From JAJXZP01 sp963787185 (GTDB taxonomy: Bacteria; Spirochaetota; Spirochaetia; Treponematales; Rectinemataceae): a DNA stretch of 64,000 nucleotides. The translations under genes and the position numbers were made by a program. The notes beneath the pieces are model-generated. The model saw only the letters and a program-made list of their open reading frames with translations, searched no databases and was not told where the DNA came from. Below are positions 34,101-42,700 of this stretch, piece after piece (positions within the stretch are counted from its first letter, which is position 1; each line of letters opens with the position of its first letter). The DNA lies in NCBI GenBank assembly GCA_963787185.1, contig CAWBCC010000014.1, positions 1,116,001 to 1,180,000 on the forward strand, read 5' to 3'.

Positions 34101-36570
34101 GACCGCGAGCGGGACGCTCTACGCGGTGAGCAACGTCGGGCTCGTATCGGCGACCGGCTTGGCCCTTGCGGTGACGCAGGATGCGACGGTGCCCGCGCCG
34201 CCGACGGTAAGTTCCAGTACGGCCCAATATTCATCCGCCGGGGATTACTACTCCCAGACAGGAAGCGTGAACTTTACACTGTCGGCCAGCGTAGGGGTAT
34301 CGGGGCTCAAGGGATACACGACGGATCCTGCCGGCGTAAGCCCCGCTCCGGTCATGACGCCGACATTGAGTGCGGGATCGTCGACTTGGTATACGGTGAG
34401 CAACGTAGGCACCGTATCGGTAACGGGCTTGGCGCTTACGGTGACGCAGGACAATACGGCTCCGTCGGCGCCGACCTTCGTCTCGAGCACCAGTCCGTAC
34501 GTGAACGCCGGCACCTACTACTACAAGACCGGCGGAGTGACCTTTACCCTGACGGCGACAGCAGGGGCGTCGGGGCTCAAGGGGTACACGACGGACTCGG
34601 CCGGCATAAGCCCCGCTCCGGTCATGACGCCGACGTTGACCGCGAGCGGGACGCTCTACGCGGTGAGCAACGTCGGGCTCGTATCGGCGACCGGCTTGGC
34701 CCTTGCGGTGACGCAGGACAATACGGCTCCGTCGGCGCCGACCTTCGTCTCGAGCACCAGTCCGTACGTGAACGCCGGCACCTACTACTACAAGACCGGC
34801 GGAGTGACCTTTACCCTGACGGCGACAGCAGGGGCGTCGGGGCTCAAGGGGTACACGACGGACTCGGCCGGCATAAGCCCCGTACCGGTCATGACGCCGA
34901 CGTTGACCGCGAGCGGGACGCTCTACGCGGTGAGCAACGTCGGGCTCGTATCGGCGACCGGCTTGGCCCTTGCGGTGACGCAGGATGCGACGGTGCCCGC
35001 GCCGCCGACGGTAAGTTCCAGTACGGCCCAATATTCATCCGCCGGGGATTACTACTCCCAGACAGGAAGCGTGAACTTTACACTGTCGGCCAGCGTAGGG
35101 GTATCGGGGCTCAAGGGATACACGACGGATCCTGCCGGCGTAAGCCCCGCTCCGGTCATGACGCCGACATTGAGTGCGGGATCGTCGACTTGGTATACGG
35201 TGAGCAACGTAGGCACCGTATCGGTAACGGGCTTGGCGCTTACGGTGACGCAGGACAATACGGCTCCGTCGGCGCCGACCTTCGTCTCGAGCACCAGTCC
35301 GTACGTGAACGCCGGCACCTACTACTACAAGACCGGCGGAGTGACCTTTACCCTGACGGCGACAGCAGGGGCGTCGGGGCTCAAGGGGTACACGACGGAC
35401 TCGGCCGGCATAAGCCCCGTACCGGTCATGACGCCGACGTTGACCGCGAGCGGGACGCTCTACGCGGTGAGCAACGTCGGGCTCGTATCGGCGACCGGCT
35501 TGGCCCTTGCGGTGACGCAGGATACGGCACCGGCGATAAGCAGCCCCGATTCATTGACGGCTTCTAGCGGTTTGTTGTCAGTTTCATTTATCGGGGCCGA
35601 TTCCGGCGTCGTAATAGTGAGCTATTCGAGTAGTGCGAATAGCGATGGTACGAATTTGCACAATAGTGGCAGTGTTTCAATTACGAATACTACAGTAAGC
35701 CCGTTGTCCGCCAATATCCCGACTAGCGATATCGACACGACGAATTATTCCTATTTCTACTTTACTCTGACGGATGCCGTCGGAAATGTGTCTCCGACAA
35801 AAATGCTGACCTATGATGGCTCCTCCACCTATGCCGGCATGCTCGCCTCCGCCGGATCTCGCGGCGGCTACTATACCGATTCCAGCCAGCAGACGACCGC
35901 TCGGACGGCGAGTGCCGCTTCGACACCGGGTTACAGGGCCGGCGGATATTCCGTCGGCAGGACGGCCGGTCCGGCTCCCGCCGCGGTGAACGATGCCGGG
36001 GCGACGGGCCGCGCGATAAGAGAAAGCGGCAGCGACAGCCGAGGCGCGACGTCCACCCAGGACGCGGTCGTCCTCGCTCCAGAGCAAACCGGAAGCCAGA
36101 CTGGCCGCCTCGATTTGCGTCCGGTGCTCGCAGGGCTGAGCATACTGGATCGCTTCCCCGGTTCGGAACCGAACGCGGCCGCTTCCACATCGCGTCCGCC
36201 GGGCGCCGGGGGGTCGGAGCGCTCGAGCGGCTCCGTCGAGATGGTGGGAGGGAGTTCCGTTGCGAATACAGACGCGATGGCCGGCTCGGCGGTGCGGAGT
36301 CTGGGCGCTCGGGACGCCGGAGCGGGGACCAAGGCCGGGACGGATTCGCGGGGAAGTGCTTCGCCCGCGCGGACGAGCCTTCAGGCGATCGCGATAGATC
36401 TGCCTTTGGGCGCGGCCGGTGCCGGGAACGGCGCGTCGAAATCATCCACCTCACCGTCGAAAGGGAACGCGCCCGGTTCCCGCGGCAATCCCATTCCACG
36501 GACGGATCTGTGGTTTCCGCAGAGCGAAGAACTCAAAAAGGATCTCGGATATGAAGACGAAAGCGTCTGA
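31150..36570 (+). CDS. Giant lipoprotein with twelve Ig-like tandem repeats
   Basis: This is a surface or periplasmic lipoprotein of 1806 residues. The N-terminal hydrophobic stretch ends in LAIS-C (Cys41), a lax lipobox of the spirochaetal kind. Then come an InlB B-repeat-like domain (about 55-150, ending VITATFTA), a Big_5/SbsA-like Ig domain (about 152-260, YTPTLASSNVFVNQPIIINFSKAMD split), a linker domain, and twelve tandem Ig-like units of 86-90 residues (about 391-1457). A low-complexity Ser/Gly/Ala region ends with charged PQSEELKKDLGYEDE. The units resemble OmpL47-type repeats (DxTAP...YYY.TGGVTF...SGLKGY...AVSNVG). The ATG overlaps the previous stop (ATGA) and has GAGGTGA upstream. 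Confidence 0.8.
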   Translation: MRPEIQAARMMRRTMEKTRRARWAFHLASALLMSGALAISCQNLLTGKDIKNQVTQDVTAANAASVTVTIAANPSSGGTLSLSGQQTEKVGVAFSLTASPYDANYVFGGWTATGSGNVTFSAAGSATTTATIGSNAGNIVITATFTARPAVLTYTPTLASSNVFVNQPIIINFSKAMDTSSFTKPGNVVVTYDSINPTIPNPQTMFTSGTTSTYLTETWTSTQLKLTPQSPSYLPANSTITVKLSPSICDSTEIAIGGSVGPSFYYYTGGSVDTSTPTIGGVTVLNGNSSAPVAATFVSGSTTCYAVKSSSVTLEVAASTGSGSTTVQTLEISETGNTGGQSETVPTEVGYTSSYGYTLRTTDQGIKTLAITVLSSTGIASSTYSISVYLDTTAPASPVVGSSNSPYVSSGVYYYKTGGVAFAPTSTDSGSGIAGYSTSSSGASPSSTVTLTTNGAIYAVDNAGNVSSGLPVTVTQDDTAPATPGISSSTSPYVSSGGVYYYETGGVTFTPASTDSGSGIAGYSTSSSGASPSSTVTLTTSGTIYAVDNVGNVSSGLSVTVTQDDTPPVLNNLGAPTGTGIYESGSTYYTKGTNLTFSPTATDSGSGVKGYNTDGSTTAAGYPLDLSVGATYTIYAVDNIGNIGPLGAVTVTQDNTIPTAPTFVSSTSPYVNAGTYYYKTGGVTFTLTATAGASGLKGYTTDPAGISPVPVMTPTLTASGTLYAVSNVGLVSATGLALTVTQDNTAPSAPTFVSSTSPYVNAGTYYYKTGGVTFTLTATAGASGLKGYTTDSAGISPVPVMTPTLTASGTLYAVSNVGLVSATGLALAVTQDATVPAPPTVSSSTAQYSSAGDYYSQTGSVNFTLSASVGVSGLKGYTTDPAGVSPAPVMTPTLSAGSSTWYTVSNVGTVSVTGLALTVTQDNTAPSAPTFVSSTSPYVNAGTYYYKTGGVTFTLTATAGASGLKGYTTDSAGISPVPVMTPTLTASGTLYAVSNVGLVSATGLALAVTQDATVPAPPTVSSSTAQYSSAGDYYSQTGSVNFTLSASVGVSGLKGYTTDPAGVSPAPVMTPTLSAGSSTWYTVSNVGTVSVTGLALTVTQDNTAPSAPTFVSSTSPYVNAGTYYYKTGGVTFTLTATAGASGLKGYTTDSAGISPAPVMTPTLTASGTLYAVSNVGLVSATGLALAVTQDNTAPSAPTFVSSTSPYVNAGTYYYKTGGVTFTLTATAGASGLKGYTTDSAGISPVPVMTPTLTASGTLYAVSNVGLVSATGLALAVTQDATVPAPPTVSSSTAQYSSAGDYYSQTGSVNFTLSASVGVSGLKGYTTDPAGVSPAPVMTPTLSAGSSTWYTVSNVGTVSVTGLALTVTQDNTAPSAPTFVSSTSPYVNAGTYYYKTGGVTFTLTATAGASGLKGYTTDSAGISPVPVMTPTLTASGTLYAVSNVGLVSATGLALAVTQDTAPAISSPDSLTASSGLLSVSFIGADSGVVIVSYSSSANSDGTNLHNSGSVSITNTTVSPLSANIPTSDIDTTNYSYFYFTLTDAVGNVSPTKMLTYDGSSTYAGMLASAGSRGGYYTDSSQQTTARTASAASTPGYRAGGYSVGRTAGPAPAAVNDAGATGRAIRESGSDSRGATSTQDAVVLAPEQTGSQTGRLDLRPVLAGLSILDRFPGSEPNAAASTSRPPGAGGSERSSGSVEMVGGSSVANTDAMAGSAVRSLGARDAGAGTKAGTDSRGSASPARTSLQAIAIDLPLGAAGAGNGASKSSTSPSKGNAPGSRGNPIPRTDLWFPQSEELKKDLGYEDESV
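32320..35520 (+). repeat. Twelve tandem repeats inside the lipoprotein gene
   Basis: The units start at a conserved Asp codon. Three divergent units come first: C1 32320-32577, C2 32578-32838, C3 32839-33108. Then: A1 33109-33375, A2 33376-33642, B1 33643-33912, A3 33913-34179, B2 34180-34449, A4 34450-34716, A5 34717-34983, B3 34984-35253, A6 35254-35520. A units are 267 bp and B units 270 bp. The A-B pair (537 bp) occurs three times almost base for base, including synonymous sites, which indicates recent expansion or gene conversion. Confidence 0.92.
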
Positions 36571-36601
36571 CGATATTATTTTGGTGTATGGAGGCTCTCC
36601 G

Positions 36602-37390
36602 ATGAAAAGGCGTACCCTATTCATATTATTTTCCGTTGCGTTCATCGTCGCGCTCGGGGCGACACCCCTCACCGTCTCGTGGATCGACGGTCGGGTGGAG
36701 AAAAAGAACGGTTCGAACTGGGTCGATCTCAATATGGGAGACCGACTGGACAGTGCTTCCACCGTCCGGCTCGGTCCGGGGGCGACCGCCGAATTCGTCG
36801 CCGGCGAACGCAGGATTTCGCTCACCGCGTCGGGGGTCTTCGTGCTCGATTCTCTTCTGAAGCGCGGTACCGAGGGCGCGGAGCGCAGGTCGGGCATGTT
36901 GGACAAGCTGGCGGCGCTCGTGGATCCCACGGCGCGCACGACCGACACTACGGTTGCCGGGGTTCGCGGAAATTTGATTGGTGATCAGTCCAGTGGGGAC
37001 ATGACATGGGAGTCGGACAATGCCGATGTCGATGCGATCATGACTTCGGCGCAGCAGCTCGTGCGGGATAAGCATTACGCCGAGGCCGCGGAAAAATTCG
37101 GCGAGGCTGCGGCTGCGGCCGACGGCGACAAGAAGGACAACGCCACGTACGGCCAGGCTTGGGCTCTCGCGGCCAACGGACAGACTGCCGAGTCGGTGAA
37201 GATCCTGCGGGGAATGTCGTCGAGCGGAGTCTGGGCCGGACCTCGGGCCTTGCTTCTCGCACGGCTCGATATAGACTCGGGCGCCCCGGCGGAAGCGCGC
37301 TCGCTGCTCCAGTCGGCATTGGACGGCGAGGCCCTTGCCGGCGACGATATCCAGTTGGCCAAGGGCATGATAGCGGAGACCGATAGGTAG
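36602..37390 (+). CDS. Exported FecR-like protein with TPR-like C-terminus
   Basis: The 262-residue protein has a signal peptide (RTLFILFSVAFIVALGATP). A FecR-like beta domain follows (VSWIDGRVEKKNGSNWVDLNMGDRLDSASTVRLGPGATAEFVAG, split, residues 23-75), then a helical region with TPR character (about 135-255). FecR-like domains bind ligands or partner proteins in the periplasm. It follows the lipoprotein by 31 nt, with GGAGG before the ATG, and is probably the last gene of the envelope operon. Confidence 0.72.
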   Translation: MKRRTLFILFSVAFIVALGATPLTVSWIDGRVEKKNGSNWVDLNMGDRLDSASTVRLGPGATAEFVAGERRISLTASGVFVLDSLLKRGTEGAERRSGMLDKLAALVDPTARTTDTTVAGVRGNLIGDQSSGDMTWESDNADVDAIMTSAQQLVRDKHYAEAAEKFGEAAAAADGDKKDNATYGQAWALAANGQTAESVKILRGMSSSGVWAGPRALLLARLDIDSGAPAEARSLLQSALDGEALAGDDIQLAKGMIAETDR

Positions 37391-37441
37391 GCACGACTCG
37401 ATCGCCGAAGATCCAGGCTAGCCTTTTGCGCTGCCCGCCGC

Positions 37442-37447
37442 TATCAT
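37442..37447 (+). promoter_or_regulatory. Putative -10 box of leaderless rarD
   Basis: TATCAT lies exactly 6 nt before the ATG at 37454, with no Shine-Dalgarno sequence between. No convincing -35 hexamer is visible. The spacing matches the other leaderless-looking genes in the window. Confidence 0.3.
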
Positions 37448-37453
37448 GCGTTC

Positions 37454-38413
37454 ATGAACCTCGATTCCACCGGCGGCTTGACTTCCGTGACAGAGCGTCG
37501 TCTTGGCTCGAGGCTATCCGGCATTCGGGGATCCAGCGCCGGCACGGCGGCGGCCTTCGTCACCTACGCGATGTGGGGCCTCTTTCCCCTGTATTGGAAG
37601 CGGCTCGAAGTCCTCGATTCTTTTCAGATACTCTGTCACCGCATCGTATGGGCGGCCGCGTTCACCCTTCTGCTTCTGGGCGCGCAGGGAAGGCTCGGCG
37701 AACTCGTCCGTTTTTTCAGGAATGGTCGGCGCGCCGCGACGGCCTTCGTCGGCGCGGTTCTCATCTCGGTCAACTGGGGTACCTACATCTGGGCGGTAAA
37801 CAGCGGTCATGTGACGGAGTCCTCGCTGGGTTACTTCATAAACCCACTTCTGTCCGTCGTCCTGGGTGCGATAGCATTCAAGGAACATATGGACCGCTGG
37901 ACGGTCGCGGCGGTCGCGATCGCGGCGGCGGGAGTAGGTTATGCGTCGATAATGCTGGGCTCCGTTCCATGGATTTCGCTCGTTTTGGCCACGAGCTTCG
38001 CGCTTTACGGAGCGGTCAAGAAGAAGGCCGCGCTCGATCCGATCATGGGTCTGGCCGCAGAGACCATCGCCGCGAGCCCGTTCGCTCTGGCTTTCCTCGT
38101 GTTCAGGCACGCGCGGGGCCTCGCCGTATTCGGCGGGTCGGACGGCGTAGCGACCGCGATGCTCGTGCTGGCCGGCATCGTGACTGCCGTGCCGCTCATC
38201 ACCTTCGCCTTCGCGACTAACCGCATAACGCTCCAGCGCATGGGGTTCATCCAATACGTCTCGCCCGCCGGCCAGCTCGCGCTCGGGCTTTTCGTCTACG
38301 GGGAGCGCCTCAATGGAGCGCTGCGGATCGCCTTCGCGGCCGTCATAGTCGCGGTGCTGATCTATGCGTCCACACGGGGGCGCGCCAGGCCGGGGCCCGC
38401 TCAGGCGCGATAG
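37454..38413 (+). CDS. rarD: RarD-type EamA family permease
   Basis: This inner-membrane transporter has 319 residues and about ten hydrophobic helices. RarD signatures are clear: an AFVTYAMWGLFPLYWKRL start, CHRIVWAAAF, VNWGTYIWAVNSGHVTESSLGYFINPLLSV and LQRMGFIQYVSPAGQLALG. The substrate of RarD proteins is poorly known; the name comes from chloramphenicol sensitivity. It converges on hutI and the two genes overlap by 13 bp. Confidence 0.88.
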   Translation: MNLDSTGGLTSVTERRLGSRLSGIRGSSAGTAAAFVTYAMWGLFPLYWKRLEVLDSFQILCHRIVWAAAFTLLLLGAQGRLGELVRFFRNGRRAATAFVGAVLISVNWGTYIWAVNSGHVTESSLGYFINPLLSVVLGAIAFKEHMDRWTVAAVAIAAAGVGYASIMLGSVPWISLVLATSFALYGAVKKKAALDPIMGLAAETIAASPFALAFLVFRHARGLAVFGGSDGVATAMLVLAGIVTAVPLITFAFATNRITLQRMGFIQYVSPAGQLALGLFVYGERLNGALRIAFAAVIVAVLIYASTRGRARPGPAQAR

Positions 38414-39648
38414 GCGATTTCGCCCCCTTTGACGACGGTCGACACCACATTCATTCCCGTATTGTAGGCCAGGAAACGAGCCGACCTCGCTTCGAGCAGG
38501 ACTAGATCGCCCTCCTTGCCGGCTTCGATAGATCCGATGCGGTCGGCCAGTCCGAGGGCTGCGGCCCCGTTGAGCGTCAGCGCCGTCAGAACCTCGGCCA
38601 GCGAGAGTTTCATGTACAGAAGGCCCAGGGCGAAGATGAGAGGGATCGATTGACTGTAGCACGAGCCGGGATTGAGGTCCGAGGCCAAGGCCACTGCACA
38701 GCCCGAGTCTATCATGAGGCGTGAGTCGGCGTAGGGCTCTCGGAGCGCGAAGGCGGTGAGAGGCAGGCAGGTGGCGACGACGCCGGATGCGGCCAGGGCC
38801 GCTATGTCGCCGGGCGAGGCCTTGAGCAGGTGATCGGCGCTGACCGCGTGCAGCCGGGCGGCCAGGCCGGCGCCGCCGGAGCTTTCGATTTCGTCTGCAT
38901 GAATCTTGAGTCCCATTCCCATCGAAGCGGCGGCTTCAAGATAGCGCTGCGACTCTTCGAGATCGAAGACGCCTTCTTCGCAGAACACGTCGCAAAACCT
39001 GGCCACACCCTGAGCGCGTACGGAGGGCAGAACCTCCTCGATGACATAGTCGAGGTATTTCGATCCTCGACCCTCGAACTCGGGAGGCACGGCGTGCGCT
39101 CCCAGGTAGGTCGCGACTATGGCCGTGGGAGTGCGTTCGGCCAGGATGGACATCGCCTCGAGCTGGCGCAGCTCGGTCTGAAGATCGAGACCGTAGCCGG
39201 ACTTGCCCTCGACGGTCGTCACGCCCATCGACAGCATTGTCCATAGGCGCCTCTCGCCGATCTCCACGAGCTGCTCGAGATTGGCGGCGCGCGTCGCCTC
39301 CATACTGCGCCGTATTCCGCCGCCGCGCCTGTGGATTTCCATGTATGGCATGCCCTGGGAGCGCCAAATGAACTCGTCGTCGCGATAACCCGCGAATACG
39401 AAATGGGTGTGGCTGTCGACGAAACCGGGGACCGCCGCCCTTCCGTCCGCGCTGATGGGGGGTACGCCGTCGGCCTCTTCCCAGGGAACGTCGGCGCCGG
39501 GCCCGGCGAATACGATGAGGCCGCCTCTGATGAGGACGGCCGCGTCCTCGATTACGCGAAGTTCCGACATCTCCGCTCCGCGCCTTGCGCTCGTGCCGAT
39601 CGGCGTCGATAATTCGCCGATGTTCGTGACGAGTAGATCCCCTGCCAT
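38401..39648 (-). CDS. hutI: Imidazolonepropionase
   Basis: This is the third step of histidine degradation, opening imidazolonepropionate to formiminoglutamate. The 415-residue amidohydrolase has metal-ligand motifs DSHTHFVFAGYRDDEF, HADEIES and ASDLNPGSC. The start at 39648 gives MAGDLLVTNIG behind GGAGGAAGC; a longer in-frame reading upstream passes through a hairpin and is rejected. hutG, ftcD or other genes for formiminoglutamate are not in the window. Confidence 0.93.
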   Translation of the reverse strand: MAGDLLVTNIGELSTPIGTSARRGAEMSELRVIEDAAVLIRGGLIVFAGPGADVPWEEADGVPPISADGRAAVPGFVDSHTHFVFAGYRDDEFIWRSQGMPYMEIHRRGGGIRRSMEATRAANLEQLVEIGERRLWTMLSMGVTTVEGKSGYGLDLQTELRQLEAMSILAERTPTAIVATYLGAHAVPPEFEGRGSKYLDYVIEEVLPSVRAQGVARFCDVFCEEGVFDLEESQRYLEAAASMGMGLKIHADEIESSGGAGLAARLHAVSADHLLKASPGDIAALAASGVVATCLPLTAFALREPYADSRLMIDSGCAVALASDLNPGSCYSQSIPLIFALGLLYMKLSLAEVLTALTLNGAAALGLADRIGSIEAGKEGDLVLLEARSARFLAYNTGMNVVSTVVKGGEIAYRA

Positions 39649-39680
39649 GCTTCCTCCGCTTCTATTCCGGCTAGGATGAG

Positions 39681-39714
39681 GCTCTTTCAAAATGCAGAAG
39701 TATTTTGAAAGAGC
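39681..39714. other. Perfect 13-bp hairpin between the PEPCK-like gene and hutI
   Basis: GCTCTTTCAAAAT (39681-39693) pairs with ATTTTGAAAGAGC (39702-39714) around an 8-nt loop. It starts within 40 nt of the hutI start and just after the stop of the large upstream gene. No T tract follows on either strand, so it is more likely an mRNA-stability or processing element than a terminator. Confidence 0.6.
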
Positions 39715-39718
39715 TACC

Positions 39719-42700
39719 TTAAAGTGCTCGGATATCTCGACGTTCTGAACTCGTCCCGCTTTTTCGGCCTTTGAAAAGCGCGTCGAGACCGATGCTGCCG
39801 CGGATGCGCTCGATGTACGAAGGAGTGCGCAGGGCGGCGAGCCGCTCCTGTGCCCGTCCCAGTTCGGCCTGGGCGCGGCGGCCCGACATCGAGCCGGACT
39901 CCGCGCGCTCCGCGAGGAAAGAGCGAAGATACTCGGTCGACCTCTCAACGTAGTCAATCTCGCGGTCGCGGTACCGCTCCAGCCTTTCTCGGTACCAGTC
40001 CGAGCCGAGCACGTAGTCACGGTCGAAAAGCCTCCTGATTTCCGGGTCATGCACGCTCTTGCCTTCGTAGCTGCCTTCGGCCATGACGTGGAGTATCGCG
40101 CGCAGGGGCGGGATCGCTTCGTCGGCCGAGCCGTCCTCGATATAATCGCGGGCCGCCTTGGCCTGGGCCTCGGCGATGTTTGCGACGCCCTCGGCGAAGT
40201 CGTCGATGGACTGGAGCTCGGGGCGCAGCATATCCTCGCTGAAGACCGCGGTGGGGGTGTCGAATATCCTTCCCAAGAAGTGCGCGGCGAAGAGAGGCGT
40301 TATACGCCATCCGAGACGGCTCGCGGGATAGAGACGGCCGCCGAGCTCGAAGTCTTCGACCCGCTCCAGATAGCCTTCGCGCTTGAGATACTCGGGGTCG
40401 CGCTCGTCGGTGCCCATCCGCGCCCAAAGTTCCGGCACGAGGAGGGAAATATCGTGGTCGACCTTGTAGCCCCGGCCGATGTGGCCTGCGGCGGTCGTGA
40501 AGCCGCCGCATTCGGTGAGAATGAAAGCGAGAAGGGCGTTGCCGAGGTCGGTCGTGGGCACGAGGCAGTTGAATGGCCCCTTGGTGAGGGCTCCCTCGCT
40601 TCCCGCACCCGTAGTCGAAGGACTCTTCCCGGTGAGCGAGCACACGAAATCCATGAAGAGCTCAGGCAGGTCCTGATAATGGATCGGACCGTAGACGGCC
40701 AGGGGGCGGATGCCCGCGGAAGGATCGGCCGGATTGTTGCGCCGCCCGGGCAGAACCGCTCCCACGGGGTGGAGCAGCAGGTGGTCGACGCTCAACCGCC
40801 GATAAAGGCGGGGACCGAGATCGGCGAGGTAGCGGGAAAGAGGATGCACAAGGCCGGGATCGAGCTGGAGATAGCGGGGATTCTTCGAAGGGGCGCCGTC
40901 GACGATGCGCGGCCGGTCCGAGGCGACGAACCAGTCGGAGGTCTCGTCGTCGGCAGCTTCGACGACGAAGTTGCGCATGGGTTCGGAGTACTCGGAAAGG
41001 CTTACGATCTTTTCGGCCATGGCCTTGGCGTCGGAGCGACAAAGAGGTTCGAAATTGGAGATGAAATTGTCCCGGCCCGACATATCGAGCTCTGCCTGTT
41101 TGTCGTAACCGCGGTGCACGGCGTCGTCGGGTCGCTGGAAGAAGCGCGCCTCGACGTTGACGCAGAACTTTACGCTGTCGTACTGATCCACCCAGGCCGG
41201 GAGTCCCTGCAATTTGAGCGCCGGCGCGACGACGCTCGCGGTGATATCGTCCTCCCATTGGATCTTCTCGGCGGGCATGAAATCCTGTCGCAGCTTGAAT
41301 GTGCGGCGCATGCCCTTCTGGTCGCTGCCGACGCGAAGGTATGATCCCTGCACGGGTCTACCCTCGAACTTGAAGATGTTGCCCGTCGTGCCGTTGACTG
41401 CGTCCACCGAAAAATGCGATCCCCAGTCTTCGCCCCAGTCGGGGCGGTAGAAGCGCTTGACGAAGAAGACGAGCGCCTTGACCCGCTCCGGTATCGAGCG
41501 CAGCCACGTGTTGTACTCGTCGTTGTACAGGGGCGAAGGCGAGAGCAGCTTGATGACCGAGCCGAGGGATCTTTGACCCGATAGAATCGATCGGCGATCA
41601 GGCTCGGCCGGGCCGAGGCCGTCCTTAAAGCGGTCGCAGTAGTCGCGTTCGATGATTGCTTCCACGGCCGCCATGTCCGAAACGTAGTCTGCGATGGTGA
41701 GAGGAGAGTACGAGACTGCATCGATTATCGGCTTGGCGATTTCGGACTTGCCGCCGCCCGAGACAGTGCAGGGTTTGTGGCACAAGAGCCCTTCGGCCGC
41801 CGTACCTACGAGGCGCCACGCTCCCGAGGCGGCGTGCCGCTCCATGTGTACGCGATAGCCCGTAGGATGGACGTATATTTCGTTCGGCAGTATTCGGAGG
41901 CTCCGCTGCACCCCCGCCCATGTCCATCGGGCAGTCTGGTCCTCCAGCGAAATCACGGCGTCTTCGGGCAGATAGACGATGTTCGGGAAGGCCTTGTCGA
42001 CGGCATAACCCTCGCCCTTGGCCTCTACCCGGTCCTTCATGAGCTCGAGCACGCCGTCGAGACTGTGCCCCCTGCTCCGCAGGTTGGTATCGGGCACGAA
42101 GCGCGTGCCGAGGTTGAAAGAGGGAAAGACCAGCGCTCCTCCTGCGTGCTCTTCCTCGGCGAGTCCGAGAAGATTCGCCGAGTACGATATTTGCGTTTTG
42201 ACTTCCTTCTTCGAGTAGCCGAAGTAGTTGTCGGCGATGATCGAGACGATGACGCCGCGCTCGTCGCGGGCGCAGATCTTGAAAGGCTTGCCTCCGTTGT
42301 AGAGCTCGGTGTTCTCCTTCCAGGCCATGCCGTCGCTCTTCTGGCGTTCGGTTGCATCCTCCCATCTGGGGAGTCCGAGTTCCTTCTTAGTCATCTTGGT
42401 GAGGTGGGTGGCGAGAATGATGCAGCCCGTGGTGCCCGTCCAGCCGAGGGGGGCGAGGGCGGCGTCGTTTTCCGGGACGAACGGGTCACCCGAATTGCCG
42501 AACACCGACTCGATGAAGTCGAGGCTGGCCGCAAGGGAGCCCGGCGCGAAGAAGCGCAGCTCCATCGCGCGCTCTTCGCAGAAGCCCGTGACGGCGGGTC
42601 TGACTACGGGCCTCAAGAGAATGGATAGGAAGGTCCGCGCAGGCCGTTCGGCGTGTGCGGCGAAGGGAAGCTCGAGCAGCTCGGGCGGAGGGTTGAGGGC

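Noticed and set aside
32320..35520. CRISPR-like array.
   Set aside because: The repeats are 267-270 bp coding units without spacers; no cas genes are present.
32377..35567. Long open frames on both strands through the lipoprotein repeats (for example 33849-35567 plus, 32377-33690 minus).
   Set aside because: They arise because the 267/270-bp units are multiples of three and GC-rich, so every stop-free shadow frame is repeated. They have no ribosome binding site, signal peptide or known domain.
38401..40050. 549-codon version of hutI starting at 40050.
   Set aside because: The extra 134 codons overlap the upstream gene and the 39681-39714 hairpin and are unrelated to imidazolonepropionase. 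The ATG at 39648 has a ribosome binding site and the family start.
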